Origin: Micromonosporaceae bacterium
Lineage (GTDB): Bacteria > Actinomycetota > Actinomycetes > Mycobacteriales > Micromonosporaceae
Length of the DNA: 10,037 nucleotides
Assembly: GCA_003543035.1 (NCBI GenBank)
Contig: DPJL01000308.1
Coordinates: 1 to 10,037, forward strand
Direction: 5' to 3'
Shown here: positions 6,133 to 10,037 of the stretch, one piece after another
Numbering within the stretch: the first letter of the stretch is position 1
Layout of the letters: each line of letters starts with the position of its first letter
Position numbers and translations under genes: made by a program
The notes under the pieces: model-generated
What the model was told of the DNA's origin: nothing
Database searches by the model: none
Seen by the model: only the letters and a program-made list of their open reading frames with translations

Positions 6133-7358
6133 CAAAGAATAGCGCTATCGCCTTCCCTGGCGAACCGCTTCTCGACGTTGCGGCGTTGCGAGCCGACACT
6201 CCTGGCTGCGAATCAGTCATCCACTTCAACAACGCCGGCTGTGGCCTGCTCGCCAAGCCCGTGCTCCAGACGATGCTCGACCACCTGCAACTCGAGGCGA
6301 GCATTGGCGGCTACGAGGCCTCGGCGGCCCGAGCGACGCAGGTGGGCGACTTCTATGCCGCGCTGGCAGATCTCATCGGGTGCGGGCCGCAGAACATCGC
6401 CTTCGCCGGTAGTGCCACCGATGCCTACACCAAAGCGCTGTCAGCGATTCCCTTTGAACGTGGCGACATCATCCTCACCACACGCAATGACTTCATCTCC
6501 AACCAGATCGCGTTCCTGGCTCTGCGTAAGCGTTTCGGGGTCGAGATCGTTCACGCTCCCGACCTTCCGGACGGCAACGGAGTGGACGTCGAGGCGATGG
6601 CCGCGCTCATGCGCTCACGCCGGCCACGATTGGTCGCCGCGACACACATTCCCACCAACTCCGGCCTCGTCCAGCCGGTCGCCGAGATAGGGCGGCACTG
6701 CCGGGAACTCGACCTGCTGTACCTCGTCGACGCTTGCCAATCCGTCGGCCAATACGAAGTGGACGTCAATGAGATCGGCTGCGATTTCCTCACCGCGACA
6801 TGCCGGAAGTTCCTGCGCGGACCACGTGGATCCGGGTTCCTCTATGTATCCGATCGGGTGTTGGCGGCGGGCTATGAGCCGCTCTTCATTGACATGTATG
6901 GCGCCCGCTGGACCGAACCGGGGGTCTACCAACCGGTTGCGACGGCGGTGCGCTTCGAGGATTGGGAATTCCCTTACGCCACCTTGCTTGGTTGTGCGGC
7001 TGCTACCCGGTACGCGCTAAATGTGGGTCTGAAAGCGATCTCACAGCGCACGCCGATGCTTGGCGCTCGGCTCAGAGACCGGCTTGCGCAGGTTCCCGGA
7101 ATCCAATTGCTGGACCGCGGCCCCAGCCCGGCGGCGCTCGTCACCTTCGACGTGGCCGGTTGGCAGCCGCAGCCGCTCAAGCAGGCAATGGATCTGCGTG
7201 GGATCAACTCGGCACTCAGCTTCCGCGAGTTCGCTCAGTTTGACTTCGCGGACAAGGAAGTCGAGTGGGCGCTGCGACTGTCGCCGCACTACTACAACAC
7301 CGAGGACGAGATCGACGCCGTCGCTGACGTTGTTGCCGAGCTCAGCCGCCGAGCATAG
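6126..7358 (+). CDS. Class V PLP-dependent aminotransferase-fold enzyme
   Basis: A 410-residue fold-type I PLP enzyme of the class V group (cysteine desulfurase / isopenicillin N epimerase / EgtE-like). Signatures in order: HFNNAGCGLL (33-42), where the substrate loop begins; GSATDAY (95-101), the phosphate-binding turn; THIPTNSG with His174 stacking on PLP; VDACQSVGQ with Asp202; and CRKFLRGPRGSGFLYV with Schiff-base Lys228. The C-terminal RLSPHYYNTEDEID (384-397) is typical of the epimerase/EgtE-like branch. The RxGxHC loop with the catalytic Cys of SufS-type desulfurases is not seen, so true cysteine desulfurase activity is unlikely. Possible reactions are a C-S lyase, an epimerase or a transaminase step; I cannot decide. 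ATG 6126 is the start because the family domain begins about 30 residues later and anything further upstream is antisense to the MocR gene. It shares CATG with the divergent MocR start. A strong hairpin follows 9 nt after the stop. Confidence 0.9.
   Translation: MSTKNSAIAFPGEPLLDVAALRADTPGCESVIHFNNAGCGLLAKPVLQTMLDHLQLEASIGGYEASAARATQVGDFYAALADLIGCGPQNIAFAGSATDAYTKALSAIPFERGDIILTTRNDFISNQIAFLALRKRFGVEIVHAPDLPDGNGVDVEAMAALMRSRRPRLVAATHIPTNSGLVQPVAEIGRHCRELDLLYLVDACQSVGQYEVDVNEIGCDFLTATCRKFLRGPRGSGFLYVSDRVLAAGYEPLFIDMYGARWTEPGVYQPVATAVRFEDWEFPYATLLGCAAATRYALNVGLKAISQRTPMLGARLRDRLAQVPGIQLLDRGPSPAALVTFDVAGWQPQPLKQAMDLRGINSALSFREFAQFDFADKEVEWALRLSPHYYNTEDEIDAVADVVAELSRRA
6136..6141 (-). promoter_or_regulatory. 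-10 box (TATTCT) for the MocR gene
   Basis: Read on the minus strand TATTCT fits TANNNT and lies 8 nt before the MocR ATG at 6127. It is inside the first codons of the divergent class V gene. The sequence 17 nt further upstream (TTCGCC, minus strand) is only a weak -35. No ribosome binding site is visible, so the transcript is probably leaderless or has a leader of a base or two. Confidence 0.4.
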
Positions 7359-7367
7359 GTCAATGGA

Positions 7368-7401
7368 CCCGGCTCCGGCGGCCGTGACCGCCGGAGCCGG
7401 G
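7368..7401. terminator. Strong bidirectional hairpin between convergent genes
   Basis: A perfect inverted repeat with 14-nt arms (CCCGGCTCCGGCGG at 7368-7381 and its reverse complement at 7388-7401) closes a 6-nt loop. It lies between the stop of the class V gene (7358) and the stop of the GH2 gene (7413), so it can end both transcripts. There is no T-tract, as is common in high-GC actinobacteria. Confidence 0.85.
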
Positions 7402-7412
7402 AATGTAGGTGG

Positions 7413-10037
7413 CTAAGGTGTCCAGGGAGTTGTCATCTGCCAGCTGACGTCGGGGTCGTAACTGCTTGGGCTGTCCCAGGTGTGCGATCCACCGTTGGTG
7501 GCAATCCACACTTCGGCCGCGTAGTGCCTGATGTGATGCCGCGGATAGTTGTGGCTTTCCAGGCTTACCGTGCCCGCTGCGAAGCGGCCGGTTTGGGCGC
7601 AGAAGGTCGCGTCGGCGAGGAAGACCACCGAATTGTCGTTGGCGTCCTTGCGAATGCGATATCCGGCGTGTCGCAGATAATGCCCGGGGAAGTTGCGCGA
7701 CTCGAACGAATAGCACGTCGGATCGGCCAGCCCGCGGCGGACGTAGAACGTGGCGTCTGCTTTGAGCGAGGCCGAGCTGGCGCTGTTGACCACCTCGGTG
7801 AAGCCGAGGCTGTCGGCGTGACGCAGGTATCGGTCGGTAAACCCCGGTGTGACAACGCGTAGCGACTGAGCGGCGTTCAGCGGCAGGTCCACACCGCTTC
7901 GCCACCACGCAGTGGCCAAGGCCCACGTCGCGTCGGCCGCGAAACTAATCGGGCTGTCCCATGGGTTGGCGCCACTCGAGTTGGCGATGTACACCTCGGA
8001 GTTGACGTGGCGCAGGTACCGGCCGGGGAAGTTCTTCGACTCCAACGATGTTCCGGCTCCGGAGAGTCCTTGCCGGATGCAGAAGGTGGCATCGGCGGCG
8101 AACAAACCACTGCCGTCATTGGGATCCAGCCGCACCCGATAGCCGGAGTGGCGCAGGAACCGTCCAGGACTGGTCCGCGACTCAAGGCTGACGCAGGCGG
8201 CGTCGGCCAGCCCCGGCCGCACCCAGAAGGTGGAATCCTTCTTGAGCGCATCGCTGCTGCCGGTCGCCACAATTGAGGTCACACCAGGCCCTAGGTAGCG
8301 GTCCGTGTGCCCAGTCGTCGTGACCCGGAACGAGGCAAGACCGTTGATGGGCAGATAGGTGCCCTGCGCGGCTGCCTTCACCGAGCTATTGACCGCCAGC
8401 ACCTGCGCACTGTCCATTTTGAACACTCGACGGTTATAGGTGTAGAAGCCGTTGACCTCGTTCTCCACATCGGTGGGCTGGGTGTAGACCGAGGCCGAAA
8501 GGCCGCGGCCGTAGATGAGATCCCGGAGTTGGCCAGTCACCTCCACATAGCGCCGTGTCAGCGCGGCTGCGTCCGGCGCCATCTCGTAAGCGAACCCGTT
8601 GCCCGGCGACCATTCGTGCCCCGGCACCCGCAGCCCGATGCCGCCGTATTCGCCGAGGACTGCGATGCGCGACGACGTTGGCAGGTTCGGATTCCCTGGC
8701 CCGACGTAGATGTGATCATCGATCACGTCACCGTTGCCGCCGTCGAAGCCGCAACAGTTGGAACCGGAGTTGTTGTTTACCAGCCGGGTCGGGTCCCAGC
8801 TCTTCACCAGATCGGTGATCCGCGCCGGGTCGTACTCACCCCAGCCCTCGTTGAACGGGACCCACTGCACGATTGAAGTGATCCCCTTGAGCTGGTCGAC
8901 GACGCGCCTCAGCTCGGACTCGAAGTTCACCCGGGCATCCGCCGCGGTGGTGAACATCGACGGCATGTCCTGCCACACCATCAGTCCGAGCCGATCGGCG
9001 TGATAGAACCAGCGAGCCGGTTCCACCTTGACGTGCTTGCGCACCATGTTGAACCCCAAGGCTTTCTGGCGCTCAAGGTCGAAGCGCAGAGCTTCGTCTG
9101 TCGGTGCGGTATAGATGCCGTCGGGCCAATAACCTTGATCCAGGGTGCCCATCTGGAAAACGAACTTGCCGTTGAGCAGCGGCCGCAGCACACCGCCGAC
9201 CATCCCCTTGCCCAGTGAGCGCATGCCGAAGTAGCCACCGACGGTGTCGCCACCGGACAGGCTCACTCTCAGGTCGTAGAGGAACGGATCATCGGGTGTC
9301 CACAAGCGAGCGTTGGGCACCGGGATGCGCAAGTGCTGGCCTGGCGAGCCGGAAGCGCTGCCAATGACCTGACCACCGCTGAGCACTTGTGCCTGAACGG
9401 TTTGGCCCGAGCCGCCCGCCGTCTGCACCACCAGATCCAACACGCCGGCTGGAACGTCGGGTGTGGTGTCAAGCCGGGTGATACGCACCGGGTTGGTGGG
9501 TTCGAGCCAGACCGTCTGCCAAATGCCACTTGCCGCGGTGTAGAAGATGCTGCTGGGGTTCAATCTTTGCTTCCCGAGCGGAATTCCCGCCGCGTCGACC
9601 GGTGAGTAGACACCCACGATCAGCTCGTTGGCGCCGCCGTTGAGGGCGTTGGTGATGTCAAAGGAGAATGAGTCGTATCCGCCGCTGTGGTTGCCGATCG
9701 AGACGCCGTTGACCCATACGGCGGCTCGCCAGGTGACAGCGCCGAAATTGAGCTGGATTCGCCTGCCTGACCACCCACTCGGGACGGTGAAGGTTCGCCG
9801 GTACCACATGTTGTTCTCATGCCGCATGATCCCCGAGATCGCAGACTCGATCGGATAGGGCACCAGGACGGTCTCCGGGAGGTTCTGACCGACCGGCGGG
9901 TTCGTCAGTGAACTCGCGCCGGCGAACTGCCATTGACCGTTGAGGCTTTGCCAGTCGGGCCGGGTCAGCTGAGGTCGCGGATATTCGGGCAGGGGATTGG
10001 TCAGCGAAACCTGGCTGGTCCAGGGCGTGGTCAACGG
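7413..10037 (-). CDS. GH2 glycoside hydrolase with two C-terminal AbfB (CBM42-type) domains, 5' end outside window
   Basis: At least 873 residues are visible (numbered here from 10034); the frame is still open at the right edge and no true start is seen, so the N-terminus, probably with a signal peptide, is missing. The first visible block PEYPRPQLTRPDWQSLNGQWQF is the usual start of a GH2 N-terminal jelly roll (about 17-180, with WYRRTFTVP and AAVWVNG). An Ig-like domain (about 185-270) and a TIM barrel (about 285-540) follow. The catalytic residues are Glu396 in PFNEGWGE (acid/base) and Glu462 in LGEYGG (nucleophile), so the enzyme should be a retaining exo-glycosidase. Two AbfB beta-trefoils (about 565-709 and 722-873) with repeated RYLRH and DATFC motifs would bind arabinofuranose side chains. 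The likely substrate is an arabinose-bearing plant polysaccharide; beta-galactosidase, beta-glucuronidase or another GH2 specificity cannot be told apart. Convergent with the class V gene; no co-transcribed partner is visible. Confidence 0.93.
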   Translation of the reverse strand, partial: PLTTPWTSQVSLTNPLPEYPRPQLTRPDWQSLNGQWQFAGASSLTNPPVGQNLPETVLVPYPIESAISGIMRHENNMWYRRTFTVPSGWSGRRIQLNFGAVTWRAAVWVNGVSIGNHSGGYDSFSFDITNALNGGANELIVGVYSPVDAAGIPLGKQRLNPSSIFYTAASGIWQTVWLEPTNPVRITRLDTTPDVPAGVLDLVVQTAGGSGQTVQAQVLSGGQVIGSASGSPGQHLRIPVPNARLWTPDDPFLYDLRVSLSGGDTVGGYFGMRSLGKGMVGGVLRPLLNGKFVFQMGTLDQGYWPDGIYTAPTDEALRFDLERQKALGFNMVRKHVKVEPARWFYHADRLGLMVWQDMPSMFTTAADARVNFESELRRVVDQLKGITSIVQWVPFNEGWGEYDPARITDLVKSWDPTRLVNNNSGSNCCGFDGGNGDVIDDHIYVGPGNPNLPTSSRIAVLGEYGGIGLRVPGHEWSPGNGFAYEMAPDAAALTRRYVEVTGQLRDLIYGRGLSASVYTQPTDVENEVNGFYTYNRRVFKMDSAQVLAVNSSVKAAAQGTYLPINGLASFRVTTTGHTDRYLGPGVTSIVATGSSDALKKDSTFWVRPGLADAACVSLESRTSPGRFLRHSGYRVRLDPNDGSGLFAADATFCIRQGLSGAGTSLESKNFPGRYLRHVNSEVYIANSSGANPWDSPISFAADATWALATAWWRSGVDLPLNAAQSLRVVTPGFTDRYLRHADSLGFTEVVNSASSASLKADATFYVRRGLADPTCYSFESRNFPGHYLRHAGYRIRKDANDNSVVFLADATFCAQTGRFAAGTVSLESHNYPRHHIRHYAAEVWIATNGGSHTWDSPSSYDPDVSWQMTTPWTP
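7416..8342 (-). repeat. Tandem duplication of the AbfB domain within the GH2 gene
   Basis: The two AbfB domains (coding about 8342-7908 and 7871-7416) align along their whole length. Shared blocks include TDRYL, GLAD, ESRnFPG, LRH.GYR.R.D.ND, LADATFC, SLES.N and WDSP. Each has the three sub-repeats of a beta-trefoil. Clear at protein level, diverged at DNA level, so an old duplication. The linker between the copies is about 12 residues. Confidence 0.8.

Noticed and set aside
6128..6304. Upstream in-frame extension of the MocR gene to 6304
   Set aside because: The extra 59 residues lie antisense to the class V gene and precede a normal GntR N-terminus at ATG 6127.
7413..7430. The TTPWT sequence at both ends of the visible GH2 protein as a possible terminal repeat
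   Set aside because: Five residues shared between the first visible codons and the C-terminus are too short to mean more than chance.
10032..10034. TTG at the right edge as the start of the GH2 gene
   Set aside because: The frame stays open to the window end, no signal peptide or ribosome binding site is visible, and the GH2 N-terminal domain is about to begin, so the gene is cut by the window edge.
1..10037. CRISPR array, tRNA/rRNA genes, IS elements, phage or toxin-antitoxin genes
   Set aside because: No regularly spaced repeats, RNA cloverleaf sequence, transposase or integrase motif was found on either strand by reading.

Overview
The window is high-GC DNA with GTG starts, tightly packed genes, a conservon-type GTPase, an MHYT membrane protein, a class I bacterial P450 and secreted actinobacterial glycoside hydrolases. 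This points to a filamentous actinomycete, probably Pseudonocardiales or Streptomyces-like (inference; no rRNA or tRNA is present to test it).

Left part (1-2948): the 3' part of a CvnD-like GTPase gene is followed after 21 nt by a 7-TM MHYT gene, probably in one operon. A cytochrome P450 gene converges on it and overlaps its 3' end by 23 bp. Behind the P450 start lies a 339-bp stretch without an intact gene, holding a decayed fragment of an enolase-superfamily (mandelate racemase/muconate lactonizing) gene.

Middle (2949-4785): a secreted GH19 chitinase with two chitin-binding modules is divergent from a histidine-phosphatase-family gene. They are separated by a 175-bp spacer whose centre is an AT-rich island with a good sigma70-like promoter. 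The phosphatase has Pro in place of the first catalytic Arg.

Right part (4730-10037): a MocR/GntR-aminotransferase regulator converges on the phosphatase gene with a 56-bp overlap. It is divergent from a class V PLP-dependent enzyme. The two start codons share the same CATG, so neither gene has a leader; each has a TANNNT box at leaderless spacing, and an inverted repeat covers the junction. This regulator-enzyme pair is the most self-contained unit in the window. A perfect 14-bp-arm hairpin then separates the class V gene from a convergent, 5'-truncated GH2 glycosidase carrying two C-terminal AbfB (CBM42-type) arabinose-binding domains.

Functionally the window is a mosaic: signalling (GTPase, MHYT), oxidation (P450), extracellular polysaccharide attack (GH19, GH2-AbfB) and a PLP-based regulatory pair. 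I see no CRISPR array, RNA gene, IS element or phage gene.
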